Origin: Schizosaccharomyces osmophilus
Lineage: Eukaryota > Ascomycota > Schizosaccharomycetes > Schizosaccharomycetales > Schizosaccharomycetaceae
Direction of reading: 5' to 3'
NCBI RefSeq assembly: GCF_027921745.1
Contig: NC_079239.1
Location: 3,189,501 to 3,253,500 of the forward strand
Length of the DNA stretch: 64,000 nucleotides
In this document: piece after piece, positions 1 to 11,300 of the stretch
Layout of the letters: the number at the start of each line of letters is the position of its first letter
Position numbering within the stretch: position 1 is the first letter of the stretch
The notes under the pieces: generated by a model
Told to the model about the DNA's origin: nothing
Database searches by the model: none
The model's input: only the letters and a program-made list of their open reading frames with translations
Position numbers and translations under genes: made by a program

Positions 1-572
1 GTTCAAGGATACTCCTTAGCTTCACACTAGGCTTGAACACTTGAGGTCTTAAAATAGGCAAACAAATATTCCCTTCTGAATCAAACTATATATCTTGTTA
101 GTGTTTATAAAATAGAAAACTGCACATGTGCCTATCGCTTGCAGCTGCAACTCCTTGTAAATTCCATCAACCATAACGGTTGCAAGCTTAATACAACGCA
201 TACTTCAAAAAGACAGAAGAAAAGCCTAGATAAATGAGCACTTACATTGGGATGATATATTCTGGTTGTAAACTGAGCAGTTGGAGGTTGAAATGGGTAA
301 TCAGGACGAAATGCTAAGGTAAAATGGAATGTACCTCCAACGTACACAGAATCACGAGGCCCTGCAACTGCACAGTTCCACTGGTAAAGATTCTCGTTTG
401 CCAAAGAACAGCGTAAGTTGGAAATGGGATTTTCCTGTAAGTCTGCAAATTCCTATACCACAATGTGTCAATGTCAAAACTATTCTAAGTTTATATATCT
501 TTGAAAAGTTCTAATTAAATATAAACATACTTTGTTGATTCTTCGTACACTTGCTGATGAAGGAGATGTCAT
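1..572 (-). CDS. ubc14: Ubiquitin-conjugating enzyme E2, Ubc14 type, 3' part cut off by window edge
   Basis: This is an E2 that carries ubiquitin as a thioester and passes it to substrates with an E3. Three exons are visible: 572-531, 452-246 and 85-1, the last running off the window. The spliced frame starts MTSPSSASVRRINKEFADL and continues through the E2 fold. The HPN motif ends exon 2, and the catalytic cysteine follows in exon 3 in the context DSEGNICLPIL, as in active E2s. Donor and acceptor signals are canonical: GTATGT then TATAG, and GTAAGT then CTAAC and TATAG. The protein resembles S. pombe Ubc14, which from memory also lies next to snf21. The second intron is about 160 bases and rich in palindromes. 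The C-terminal portion is outside the window. Confidence 0.85.
86..245 (-). other. Palindrome-rich second intron of ubc14
   Basis: The intron contains a 7-base inverted repeat (137-143 with 181-187), a perfect 12-base palindrome at 139-150 and a 10-base palindrome at 122-131. It is about twice the length of most introns in this window. It might fold as a structured RNA, but I cannot assign C/D or H/ACA boxes with confidence. Confidence 0.35.
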
Positions 573-1081
573 TTGTTAAAGGCAAAGTTCAATTGAGTAT
601 TTAAGAATACTAAAAAATCATATATCAGGTAAAACGAATATTGAAAATGCTCTATATATAATGAATTTTGAAACTAATTCAATTTCTTCTGTTTAGATTT
701 CAACAGAGACGTTTCATTTCATCTTCATATAGGGGTCGGTTTTCAACACTACTATGTTTGACATCTAAATTGAATGACTAAATATTTTTATTATCAAAAA
801 TCGTCGGATTCTTTGACTATGGAACTTTCCAATTCCAAGCTACCTTCAAGCAGTTGATTTGTTTTACCACTTGTGTGTTATATTAAGAAATGGGCAACTA
901 CTAGAGTATAATACTCCTAAAGCAGTCGAGAATATCTCTTACACTTCATTTTTTTATCAATTTCTTCTGGATAAAAGCATACTTTTTTATTGCACATAAA
1001 CTCGGTAATTAAAACGGACAAACAACATCATAATAATCTTTCATAGATCGTTTCTTGCCTCTTCTAAAACGAATTCAGACC
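573..1081. other. Intergenic, ubc14 promoter side
   Basis: About 500 AT-rich bases upstream of ubc14 and downstream of the small minus-strand frames. I see no coding region, RNA gene or repeat here. Confidence 0.5.
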
Positions 1082-1198
1082 TTAACTGTCTTTACTTTGA
1101 TCTTCTTGGGCAGAAATAGCTTCCTTGTGGACGAATCCATATTTTGCAAAGATCATTCCGAGAACGAACGCTGTAGCGACTAATTTCCACTGACTCAT
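1082..1198 (-). CDS. Candidate 38-residue membrane miniprotein
   Basis: An ATG-started frame encodes 38 residues beginning MSQWKLVATAFVLGMIFAK, with one hydrophobic stretch (about residues 3-20) followed by a charged tail. That shape is common among small mitochondrial or ER membrane proteins. It lies in the same reading frame as the frame at 1244-1657, separated from it by a single TAG. It could be a separate small gene or the last exon of that neighbour, although I found no convincing splice pair joining them. I do not recognise the family. Confidence 0.35.
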   Translation of the reverse strand: MSQWKLVATAFVLGMIFAKYGFVHKEAISAQEDQSKDS

Positions 1199-1243
1199 AT
1201 CTGCTGAAGTTCTAACAAGATGGTTAATATACTGAAATGGGAT

Positions 1244-1657
1244 CTACTCAATATTCACTGACAACATGAACAAGCTGCTGAAGGTGAAAGTAGCCAGATT
1301 TCGATTAATTCCATTAAGGAAAGACTTTTTCGGCTCCTTTTCGGAAGGGTTTTGTTCTTTACAATCTTGATGATCGTTTGATTCTATACAAGCAGGATTT
1401 TCCACAGAAGCTGCTTCTTGAGCTAATGATTTCGAATTCGATTTCTTTTCAGTAGCATTAGTTGAACTTGGTTTCTTCTCATTTTGCTTTTCCTTTTTAT
1501 CTTTATTTCCAATTTCCTTTTGCTTTTCGACTTCTTCCTTTTGAGCGTCTTCCCATGGTTGCAAAACATTATATTCGTTGAATCGTGCATTGGCATATTT
1601 GAGCCATTCTTCAGGCGAGCGAGAAACGCCCTTCTTTCTGTTTATTAATCTAAACAT
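1244..1657 (-). CDS. Small charged protein of unknown function at the mug95 position
   Basis: The frame encodes 137 residues from an ATG at 1657. The N-terminus (MFRLINRKKGVSRSPEEW) is basic and has an ordered look. The middle (about residues 38-110) is low in complexity and rich in lysine and glutamate, and the end is a short hydrophobic tail. In S. pombe, as I remember it, the gene between snf21 and ubc14 is mug95, so position suggests that orthologue. I cannot recall its sequence to confirm. A TTTAG sits just after the ATG, so a 5' exon further upstream is possible. No function can be claimed. Confidence 0.45.
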   Translation of the reverse strand: MFRLINRKKGVSRSPEEWLKYANARFNEYNVLQPWEDAQKEEVEKQKEIGNKDKKEKQNEKKPSSTNATEKKSNSKSLAQEAASVENPACIESNDHQDCKEQNPSEKEPKKSFLNGINRNLATFTFSSLFMLSVNIE

Positions 1658-2027
1658 ATAAAAGCAGTTATTTTGTAGTATTCACGGGGAATATGTTTCT
1701 TTCATATTCACTTGTTTACTAAACTGGGCTGTATCAACAGACCATAGGACCCATAAACAATACACTTCATCACATTTACAAACAACTCCACAAAAATCAA
1801 AAGCAAACATATCAAATATGTAAATAGAAAACTAAATGTTTCTTTGGGTGGGTTAGACTCATTAACGATGTATTTATAATAATTAGTTTTATTAGTGTAC
1901 AAAAAAATTGAGCGATCATACAAAAGCCCAAATTATAACAAACTTTTATGAACATCAAAACTGAAAGAGATTCCTTGGAAATTCAAAAAATGATGTTTCG
2001 ACCAGGAAAAAAATAGTATGTGTGAAC
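1658..2027. other. Intergenic between snf21 3' end and small minus-strand gene
   Basis: 370 AT-rich bases. I see no supported gene; a 71-codon open frame here has no recognisable content. Confidence 0.5.
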
Positions 2028-5000
2028 CTATGCTTCATTTTCTATTCGGTCTTCTTGCTGTGAAATTGCCTCTAAATCCATTCCACGTAAAGTTGCAAGC
2101 GTGCCGTTCTCCTCAAATTCCTGAATCTTCTGCTCCATAGCAGCTTGCATATAATTGGCATCTTCATACACGAAAGAACCTTCCTCATTATATGTACGAG
2201 CATTATTAAACATAGTCATAAAGTCAGAAATCATTGCATCTAACGATTTATAATAAGTTCCGTTAATATGCTTTCGTATGATATCAAGAGCGATAGGTGC
2301 TTTAATAATTGAGTAATAGTCCGGATAGAGCTTCTTACTAGGAACTTCTAAAAACATGCCATTTACAAGTCTGTCATGTTCATCTTTCAACTCATAAACG
2401 GTATTATAAATTTCAAGACAAACACGACGAAGAAGAGATCTATGCTCAGAAGTCAATGTATCAGGTGCAGGGCCTCGCTTGCGCTTTGGCTTCCCGTTTA
2501 ATCCAAGCTGAACAGGTTCGTCAACTGCACTTGAGCTCCGCTTGGGCCTGCCCCGACCTGGCTTAACTTCTGGCTCCATTTCCATCTCGGTAAGCCACTG
2601 AGCATCTCTAGCAGTTTCGTCGTACACCACAGGAACACGACGTCGAGCACCACGTCCCAAATCTTCGAGAATTTGTGGCTCCTCTTCAACTTTGGCCGGC
2701 TGTTCTTGTTGATAAAATTCCGGAAGTTCCTCCACCTGGATAAGTCGCTCTCTGCCCTTGCTTTTACTATAAGGACTAATTTCATCATCCTCCTCTGTCA
2801 TCTTTCTATACAAGTCCAGCTCTTGATCACTACGCGCAAGCACTTCATTTAGTTCATCGTCGTCCAGTTCTCCCTTCTCATCATTATGTTCCTCACCATT
2901 TTCATTTTCCAATAGAGATCGCAAAAATGCGTCTCTTTCCTCTGGCGTAGATTTGTTGTCAAATTTACCAGCTTGAATAACCTTTCCGTCAATGTCTAAT
3001 TTGTATTGGGCCCGAGAAAGAATGTTCTCTTCCACAGATTTTTCTGTGATAAGCCTGTAAATTCTAACTTCCTTCGTTTGACCAATGCGGTGAGCACGAT
3101 CTTGTGCTTGTAAATCTTGGTGAGGATTCCAGTCTGAATCAAAAATGACGACTGTATCAGCACTCTGAAGATTCAATCCTAAACCACCTGCTCGAGTACT
3201 CAGTAAAAAAATTTGGATTTCTGCCGTAGGATCGTTGAACACACCGAGTAGCTTAGATCGATCATCAGCTTTTGTCGAACCATCCAAACGTAAGTAACGG
3301 AAATGCCGGTACTGTAAGTAATCTTCCATGATGTTCATAATTTGTGTCATTTGGAAAAACATAAGGACTCGGTGGCCCGCACGGAACAGTTTAGGAAGGA
3401 CTCTATCTAATAACTCGAATTTACCAGAGACCCTCCATAACATATCATAGTTTAGGCCAGTGGGATCAATCGACCGTTCAACATCTTCAAAAACGTAAGG
3501 ATGATTGCAAATTTTCTTTAACTGCATCACAGTGTTTTGAAGACCCTTAATACCTGCTCTACCTTTATTCTCATCCTCAACAAACAGAATACCATGCTTC
3601 TTCATTTGGTGATACAATTTCTGCTGTAATCCAGACATCTGACAGCGGATTACCTTCTCAACTTTATCTGGAAGCTCGGATTCAACGTCCTTTTTCAAGC
3701 GACGAAGCAAAAATGGACGCAACACTTTGTGTAAACGTCTAATCACCAGTAAAGACTCTTCTTCGGTTAGCTCTATTTTATCTTGATTCCCAGTATTAGC
3801 GAACGGAGTATTAAACCACTCATCAAAACTCTTGACAGACTTGAAAATTTTGGGAAGCACAAAATTAAGCAACGCCCACAGCTCAGGCAGATTATTTTGA
3901 AGTGGTGTTCCCGTCAAAATCAGGCGATATCGAGAAGAATAGTAGGTCATTAATGTGTTAGTCAATTTTGACTGGGTATTTTTCAATCGATGACCTTCGT
4001 CCATAATCATGTAAATCCATTTTATACGACTAAGAACGGGTCTATCTTTAATGATATATTCAAAAGTAGTTAATAAAACTTGGAAATTCCCGTGACGGAC
4101 TTGTGGCTGTAAAGCCTTACGAACCAAAGGTGGACCCTTGTAGACGATTTTTGAGATTGACGGAGCCCACCTCTCAAATTCCATAGCCCAATTCGTTAGT
4201 GTAGATAAAGGAACGATGATCAGGAAAGGGCCATTCTGACGCTTCTTCTCAATTAAATGAGTGACTAAAGAGATAGTTTGAATGGTTTTACCCAGACCCA
4301 TTTCATCAGCCAAAATACCGTTCAAATGGTTATTGTACAAGGATATCATCCACTGAAGACCGCGAACTTGGTACTCTTTCAGTTTACCACCGACTAAAAT
4401 AGATGGTTGTTCAAAAATAACCTCTTGAATGTTGTGAGCAACGTTATAATAATCAACCTTCTTCTCGCTTTCGCCGGCGAGAGAATCATCATAAGCAGCG
4501 CCACCCGATTGAGACTGCTGGTCCTTGACAGCGGATGCCAAAGAATCCAAATAGGTATCGGTTTGCCGAAGAAGATGAGTAATTCTGGTATCCTTAGCCT
4601 GGTCAATTAATTTTAAGTAAGCTTCCTCATCATCTTCTCGTAAAGCCTGTAATCTCTCTTTTGCGTTGCGTTCAGCACGCCTTTGTTCTTCTTTTTCAAT
4701 ATGTGAATGATATGCCAAAACAGCGCGATTCGATTTCTGGGCCCTAGCCTGAGCATTTTTGGTGCGAACGGCGAGTTCCCGCCCACGAGAACAAATATTT
4801 TGCAGATAATCGTATTGGCGTTGTTTCTGTCGGCGTTCCCGGTCACTACGTTGTTGCCGTTCCAAGGCCTCGGTAAGGCGTGTAGCTTGGGGAGCAGGTT
4901 TAGGAAGCTTGCAAGCGACGCGATCAGCTGTATTCAAAAGAACGCGCATATATGGTTTACAATGTCGGATTTGTGCATGTAAATCCTCTTGTCGCTTTGC

Positions 5001-5642
5001 GAGCCGCAGCATTTTTAGTTCCATCAAAGCATTCCTTTTTGTAGAGTGTACGTGCTGAGGCTTTTGGTCTCCGTCAAAGTAATGTAAACTAGGTATATCT
5101 TCAGTTGCCGCAGACATGCCTTCTAATTCATGTATTCGTTTCGTTAAACGAACATGAATAGCCATGTCCTGTAATTTCTGATTGTGTGCCTGGACTCTGT
5201 GTCGATAGGATAATGGCTGTAGGTATTCCGGTTCCACAAAACTGAAATCGTTTTTGGACATTGGCGACAGATTCGTCTGCACCTCCGACACTTCCAAATC
5301 ATTCCGGTCTTCTTGTTTCGTTTTTCTTTCTTCGTCTAATAATACTCTGAACACTTCATTGCCCGACACAGGCAAATTCAATGACAACTGACGATATGAT
5401 TTCACCATCTCCTTCAAAATTTTCTTTTCCACTTCCTCGTCGATAGAACTTGCATATTCTTTTAATAAGGCTTTTGCCTTTTTTTTAGCTTGAATGTTTT
5501 TTTGCACGTTCCTTAATTCATCACAGATTTGAGCGTACGCGACATTGTTCCGTTCCGTCGCGCCTGTTTCTTTTAATTTTTTCCATTTCTCTAACAGTTC
5601 TTCTGTATCACTCTTACTATACTCCTTCTCAACAAATGTCAT
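2028..5642 (-). CDS. snf21: RSC chromatin-remodelling ATPase Snf21
   Basis: Snf21 is the SWI2/SNF2-type motor of the RSC complex, which slides and ejects nucleosomes in the nucleus using ATP. The 1204-residue protein (S. pombe about 1199) has an HSA-like basic helical region near residues 265-345. A Snf2 ATPase core follows, with ILADEMGLGKT near residue 445 and DEGH near 549. The helicase C-terminal half includes STRAGGLGLNL and QDRAHRIGQ. An acidic linker leads to an AT-hook-like GRGRPKR and a bromodomain near 1075-1175 (YYSIIKAPI, YNEEGS). The open frame extends six codons upstream to a GTG; the first ATG, at 5642, gives the sensible start. There is no intron. The related remodeller Snf22 is the alternative, but position beside elp3 and ubc14 favours Snf21. 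Confidence 0.93.
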   Translation of the reverse strand: MTFVEKEYSKSDTEELLEKWKKLKETGATERNNVAYAQICDELRNVQKNIQAKKKAKALLKEYASSIDEEVEKKILKEMVKSYRQLSLNLPVSGNEVFRVLLDEERKTKQEDRNDLEVSEVQTNLSPMSKNDFSFVEPEYLQPLSYRHRVQAHNQKLQDMAIHVRLTKRIHELEGMSAATEDIPSLHYFDGDQKPQHVHSTKRNALMELKMLRLAKRQEDLHAQIRHCKPYMRVLLNTADRVACKLPKPAPQATRLTEALERQQRSDRERRQKQRQYDYLQNICSRGRELAVRTKNAQARAQKSNRAVLAYHSHIEKEEQRRAERNAKERLQALREDDEEAYLKLIDQAKDTRITHLLRQTDTYLDSLASAVKDQQSQSGGAAYDDSLAGESEKKVDYYNVAHNIQEVIFEQPSILVGGKLKEYQVRGLQWMISLYNNHLNGILADEMGLGKTIQTISLVTHLIEKKRQNGPFLIIVPLSTLTNWAMEFERWAPSISKIVYKGPPLVRKALQPQVRHGNFQVLLTTFEYIIKDRPVLSRIKWIYMIMDEGHRLKNTQSKLTNTLMTYYSSRYRLILTGTPLQNNLPELWALLNFVLPKIFKSVKSFDEWFNTPFANTGNQDKIELTEEESLLVIRRLHKVLRPFLLRRLKKDVESELPDKVEKVIRCQMSGLQQKLYHQMKKHGILFVEDENKGRAGIKGLQNTVMQLKKICNHPYVFEDVERSIDPTGLNYDMLWRVSGKFELLDRVLPKLFRAGHRVLMFFQMTQIMNIMEDYLQYRHFRYLRLDGSTKADDRSKLLGVFNDPTAEIQIFLLSTRAGGLGLNLQSADTVVIFDSDWNPHQDLQAQDRAHRIGQTKEVRIYRLITEKSVEENILSRAQYKLDIDGKVIQAGKFDNKSTPEERDAFLRSLLENENGEEHNDEKGELDDDELNEVLARSDQELDLYRKMTEEDDEISPYSKSKGRERLIQVEELPEFYQQEQPAKVEEEPQILEDLGRGARRRVPVVYDETARDAQWLTEMEMEPEVKPGRGRPKRSSSAVDEPVQLGLNGKPKRKRGPAPDTLTSEHRSLLRRVCLEIYNTVYELKDEHDRLVNGMFLEVPSKKLYPDYYSIIKAPIALDIIRKHINGTYYKSLDAMISDFMTMFNNARTYNEEGSFVYEDANYMQAAMEQKIQEFEENGTLATLRGMDLEAISQQEDRIENEA

Positions 5643-6235
5643 GCTAAATAAAAACTTCACTTCACACCATATAAGAAAAGCGAGTTTTTTACTTTTTTAT
5701 TTGAAATTGTTCTCCAGATAACTTGAAAGCCACCAATTTCGTTAGGCTTAGAATAGCTAATTTGCTGATTCTTGCAAATCGTTAAATTTCTGTAGTTTTG
5801 GTGGTTACCACCATACTGCCTCCGGTATGCATGGTGGTGTTGTAGGATAGTGCAGCGACCACGGTAATATTAATAATGATAGGCTTCAAGTACGGTAACG
5901 TCGATTGGGAGGACTAGCAAACCAGATGTTTTGATAAAATAAATGTATAAAAGAGGAATGACAATGGATTCCAAACGTTTGATTAGATTTTACTCAATGG
6001 ATAGTTCCCTCTTTACTAGAATGACTACAGTACTTGCTGATTCTCTTCAATATTCGTGGATGTATATGTAAACTTCTTTTTTCCATGTCTGCTATCTTTG
6101 TCTTACTCTCATTTTTCTAGCATCCTAGCATCCATAAAACTAAATAACAAGATCGATGTATTATGTATAGCTTTTACCAAAAATTAAATTCGTTTACCAA
6201 ATCAACCCATTCCAATTAAATATACAACGAACGCT
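5643..6235. other. Intergenic between snf21 start and elp3 end, with hairpin cluster
   Basis: 593 bases upstream of snf21. A nested set of inverted repeats lies at 5799-5838: TGGTGG-TTA-CCACCA at 5799-5813, and ACCACCAT (5807-5814) pairing with ATGGTGGT (5831-5838). The two hairpins share bases, so only one can form at a time. The rest is AT-rich with no supported gene. Confidence 0.55.
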
Positions 6236-7870
6236 TCAAAGCCATTTCGACATATAAGGTCCGTCCGACTCGTAGCCCAGCTTACGATAATATTTGCGTA
6301 CACCAACACCGGAAATTACACTCAATTTTTCACTGCCATGCTCTTCACGGGCTATCCGTTCGGCTTCCTCCAGCAACAATGTACCGAATCCTTGATGTTG
6401 AAACTTCTTTGGATCACGACTATGTAGAGGAACTGCGCTACCGTAAACGTGCAACTCACGCACCAATGAAGTCTGTTGTGGTTTTAATTCCGGACGATAA
6501 GTTGCTTCGGAGCATTTCCGAAGACGAAGTAAGCCAATCAAAATATCTTGCTTGGGATCTTCATACGACAAGAATGTTTCCCAACCTCCGTTGGCAGTGT
6601 AATCACGACGAAGCAACTCGACTTGTTCAGGATGAATTTTGTGATGGACTTCCTGCATACCAACTTCTCGTGCACGGATATCTCGGCATTTGGTGCCCAA
6701 ATCTTTCATTCGGTTCAAGGCCAATTCTCGAAGGTTACCAGTTTCAACCCCCGAACTAACCAAAGGCATAGGGATATCTCGTTGAATACGATAAATTCTT
6801 GTCCAAGGGGGTACAAGAGCCAAAATTCGTGCAATTAAATCTACCAAGGCATTGGGGGTATAGTTTTTGTAGCGACCCGTCTTCCACAACTCATAAAGTC
6901 CGGTACCACGAATCACAAGAGTGGGGTAGAGTTTAAGTCCATCAGTACGAAAAGCCGGGTTTTCGAAATATTCTTGAAACTGGAAAATGTCTCGTTCCAT
7001 ACCTACGTTTGGCAAATCAGGCATCATGTGAGTTACGACTTTGTACCCGACATCTTTTGCCTGCTGAAACGTCTCGCATACAGCCCTTACTGTATGACCA
7101 CGGTTCGTGTCTCGAGCAACGTCTTCATACACACTTTGAACACCCACCTCAAGACGAGTGCAGCCATAACGAAGCATTTCATCAAGATGTTGGTCCAAGC
7201 AATAGTCTGGTCTGGTCTCGATAGTAATTCCTACGCATTTAGTTTCTGATTGCTCAGAAAAACGAACTGCCTCATCCACATCCTCGGTAGTGGCACCCGA
7301 CAAAGCATTATGGAGATTGGCAATAAAATGATGGCGATACGATTCGGACAAAGACATAAACGTACCGCCCATAACAATGTACTCAACTTTGTCAACATTG
7401 TGGCCCAAAGAACGAAGTTGCTCTACACGCCCTCTTGCTTGTTCATAAGGGTCATAGCGAGCACGAATGGCTCGCATACTGGTTGGTTCGTAACCAGTAT
7501 ATGATTGCGTCGAATACTCAAAATCAGAGTCTGGTCCTCCCGGGCAGTAAACGCATACGTTACCCGTCATCGCAATATGAGGGCATCTGTGAGGCTTACA
7601 CATTACAGCAACGACTGCAATACCGGATGCCGTTCGCACTGGTTTCGCCCGCAGCTTTCTCATTAACGAATCCTTTAAATATGCATCTGGGGGAATCGCA
7701 GCAATAATATCGGTTAGTCTGGGGGACTCTGGCAATTGATGTTTCTTCGAAATTCTCATCTTTAACGCGTTTAAGTTGATAACCTTGTTTTGGTTTTCAG
7801 AGGCAATTAGCTCTGCAACAATTTCTGTGCATGCCTTTGCCTTCATAAAGGCAAGATTGGATGTAGACAT
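6236..7870 (-). CDS. elp3: Elongator catalytic subunit Elp3
   Basis: Elp3 is the radical-SAM and acetyltransferase-like subunit of Elongator, which builds the cm5 side chain on wobble U34 of tRNAs in the cytoplasm. The 544-residue protein equals the family length. A radical-SAM cluster motif C-x9-C-x2-C is at Cys96, Cys106 and Cys109 ([14 protein letters not shown]). It is followed by the SAM barrel with IETRPD and EVGVQS. The C-terminal third is a GNAT fold ([29 protein letters not shown]). The start ATG at 7870 is the only good one, and the gene has no intron. A TATA-like run lies just upstream on the minus strand. The gene is divergent from cta5. Confidence 0.95.
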   Translation of the reverse strand: MSTSNLAFMKAKACTEIVAELIASENQNKVINLNALKMRISKKHQLPESPRLTDIIAAIPPDAYLKDSLMRKLRAKPVRTASGIAVVAVMCKPHRCPHIAMTGNVCVYCPGGPDSDFEYSTQSYTGYEPTSMRAIRARYDPYEQARGRVEQLRSLGHNVDKVEYIVMGGTFMSLSESYRHHFIANLHNALSGATTEDVDEAVRFSEQSETKCVGITIETRPDYCLDQHLDEMLRYGCTRLEVGVQSVYEDVARDTNRGHTVRAVCETFQQAKDVGYKVVTHMMPDLPNVGMERDIFQFQEYFENPAFRTDGLKLYPTLVIRGTGLYELWKTGRYKNYTPNALVDLIARILALVPPWTRIYRIQRDIPMPLVSSGVETGNLRELALNRMKDLGTKCRDIRAREVGMQEVHHKIHPEQVELLRRDYTANGGWETFLSYEDPKQDILIGLLRLRKCSEATYRPELKPQQTSLVRELHVYGSAVPLHSRDPKKFQHQGFGTLLLEEAERIAREEHGSEKLSVISGVGVRKYYRKLGYESDGPYMSKWL

Positions 7871-8339
7871 CTTCCCTGCTTTATTTTTTTATAAATACCT
7901 CCTCAATGGAGGATATGGCTGAATGGTAGAATTTTGAACCAGATAGGTTGAAGGCATGTTACAACAAAAGCACCTACATTTTATCCTTCCTCATCTCCAG
8001 AGAACACTAATTACGATAATGATACGCTAAAGTTGCATATCTTACATTACGCATCTTAACGCATCGGTATCTACGCTTAAGTGTGAATATCACAACTACA
8101 GGTATATCAGCAATTCATACACTGTTAGTATTTCATTCTTTTCAGTACTGACTTTGTTTTGTATATAATACCAAAGCATTTTTTGCTTTTAAATTACATT
8201 CGTTCATTCGTCCTTTTTTCCAATCACGAACAATTCCACTGCTAGCAATTGGGCATCTACGTGTAATTCTCTGATGGGTTTCTCTTTCAGTTAGTTCATC
8301 CTAAATACAAGTTCATTTGATCGTGTTTCTGTGTAGACA
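7871..8339. other. Divergent promoter region elp3 / cta5
   Basis: 469 bases shared by two divergent genes. A TATTTATAAAA-type box lies about 20 bases before elp3 on the minus strand, and a TATAATA run lies near 8163 on the cta5 side. No gene is seen. Confidence 0.45.
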
Positions 8340-11300
8340 ATGGAGATACAATTGCAAAATTTAGGATCAGATGAATTTTCAGAATATACGTATACGTACT
8401 TACTGAATCAGAGATTGGTTTTATCAGAAGAAGAAAGCGTTGTTCTGCATCCTTATAAAGAAAGTTCTCAAAGGGCGCTTGTGTTAACCATATTAGAAAT
8501 TCTTTCTTTGGGACTTTTCAAATTATTCATCCTATGGTTTCCTCAATGTAGGGTCAGTTGGACCAGTCAGTCATGTGGGATCAAAGATATAGAGTATGTG
8601 GAAGTCATTGATCAAAAAGGGAATAGCTCTCTTCAGAAGGTGTATAAACGATCGTTTCAAGAACCGATCCCAGCCTCAAATTCGCAATTACCAACACAAA
8701 GATCCATTCCGTACTTCAACTATAAAAGCTTAAAGATATATTTAAACGTCGCAACGTTCAAATGGGTTTTGCTCTCATCGGAGGTACACGCTTTTCAGTT
8801 GTTCGCGTCTCAACCAAGTTATCTCAATTGGGGTCTCAATACTCAAACAGTCTCTAACCTTCGACAAATATATGGACAGAATTTGTTGAAGCTAGAAAAG
8901 AAAACGATAGCGAGCATACTTTTCCATGAGGTATGACTACCATTCCTTGGTTAGCGTGTATTGTTGAAATACTAATATACGTCTCTAGGTATTGCATCCT
9001 TTTTATTTATTCCAACTATTTTCCGTCATTCTTTGGCTTTTTGATAGTTTTGTCTTTTATTCCTGTTGTATTTTTATGATTTCGTTATGTAGCATATACT
9101 TTGCTATTAAAGAATCAAAAGCTTCTGATGCCCGTATACATTCGATCATAGGCGATTCTGATACGTTTACCGTGATTCGCGATAAAAGAAAGAAGAAATT
9201 ATTCGGAGATGAATTGGTAACTGGCGACCTTGTTTGCCTGACTAGCGACGACCGTAAAGTTTGCCCTGTTGATGGTATCCTACTTTCTGGTACTTGCATG
9301 GTAGACGAGAGCATGCTTACTGGAGAATCCGTACCTGCAAATAAATGTGCTCTTAAAGACCTGTCCTTAAAATCTTTCCTTAGTAACGCTGATAACGTTT
9401 TTTCGCCCCACGTACTTCATGCTGGAACAAAATTTTTACAAATAAATAGCAGAATGGAAATGCCTTGCTATGTTATTGCTATCCGGACGGGCTTTTCGTC
9501 CAGAAAGGGGCAGTTGATTCGGGATTTACTATACCCTCAAGCAAGAGTTTCACAGTTGTACAAAGATTCGATGTCTTTTCTGAAATTAATGATCATCTTC
9601 TCTCTTTTTTCTGTTTTCTTCCTTGCTCTATATTTATATAGGCACAAGGCTCATTTCAGTCATATCATTCTTCGATCATTGGATGTCGTTACCATTCTAA
9701 TTCCTCCAGCATTACCTGCTACCCTATCCATTGGAATCGCAAATGCTATATACAGGCTCTCTCAGAGATGTATATTAACTTCAAATCCGGAGTGGTAAGT
9801 TCGTATTTGAACTCAATCTTCATTTATTAACCAGTTTTTTAAAGCATATCCACCGCTGGAAATACCGATATATTTATTTTTGACAAAACAGGTACTATCA
9901 CAGAAGAAAATGTCCAGTTGTCTTGTACGTATATTAGAGATATACACAATAATTTGGAGATTGCTCAATGTGCTAACAATTTTTTAACACCACATTCAAT
10001 TATTTCAAAAATAAGCATTTGCTGTCAATCCTTACAAATAATTAATGGAAGTATTATAGGTGATCCTTTGGAACTAGCATTGTTTGGAGTTTTTCAAGGA
10101 CGCTTTATAAATTCATCTGAACTTGATATTGGAATGCGCAATGCTTTATTTACAGTAACAGATGGACAAAAAAGCCAAGAAAGTGTGTATACTGTAACAA
10201 GATCTCTTGAATTCGATCCTGTCATAAGGAGAATGTCTGTCATCGCTGTCGGTAATAATAAAAAACCCCCAATGCTCTTTTCAAAAGGTGCGGCTGAATC
10301 AATCTTGAGCATTTGTTCGCCAAAAACGATTCCAGGAAATTTTTTCCATTTACTAGAGGTACTTTCGTCGAAAGGGTTTAGAGTATTAGCATGTGCCTGG
10401 AAGCCTCTCAAAACCGACACGGACTTGCAACAGATATCTCGTGGGTCACTAGAAAAGGACTTAATTTTTGAAGGATTATTCGTCTTTGAAAGCAAAATAA
10501 AAAAGGAATCGCCTAGTGTGATGAATGTTCTTAATAAAGCAAACATTCACATTGCCGTATGCTCAGGTGATAGTTTATGGACTAGCGTGTACGTCGGTAG
10601 ACAGTCCGATGTTTTTGACTCCTCTTCGTTTGTTTATGTTGAGGATAACGAAGAAAATTCTGAATATGTCCAGTCGATCAACGACGAAGTAAAATTCAAG
10701 CTTTACAACGTCAAGGAGGATTGCTATTTACCCACTGCAAATCCTGTGAGCTTTAATTGTATTATAAACGATGATAACGCAGCTATGGCGATAACTGGGG
10801 GATTGTTACGAAAATTATCGGAGTGTCTTAATGAAGAAAAATTGAAAAGTATTATAAAGAAGACGAAAATTTTGGCCCGGATGTCCCCGATTGAAAAACT
10901 TAAATTTGTCGAGCTTTGTAGAATGTTTCAATTTAATGTTGGGTTTTGTGGTGACGGAGCAAATGATTGTTTAGCTCTTAAACGTTCTGATGTGAGTGTG
11001 TCTCTATCGGATACTGAGGCTTGTGCTGCTGCCTCATTTATAAGTCAAAAGAAGTCTATTTTTGACACAATTACAATAGTATTAGAAGGAAGGTGTTCCA
11101 TTGTCACCAGCTATCGTTGTTTTCAATACATGGTAATGAGTGCGGTTATCCAATTTTCGGGAACGTTTCTTTTATACCTAAGGAACTATAATTACAATGA
11201 CTCGCAGTTTCTATTTATGGATTTTGCAGTCGTTTTCCCTTTGTCTGCTGCAATGAGCCATTTTACACCAAGTGATGCACTTACTTCCAACGCACCTTCC

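Noticed and set aside
5964-6071. 35-codon plus-strand frame after a TATAAAAG run
   Set aside because: The TATA-like run is only about 18 bases from the ATG, and the frame has no recognisable content.
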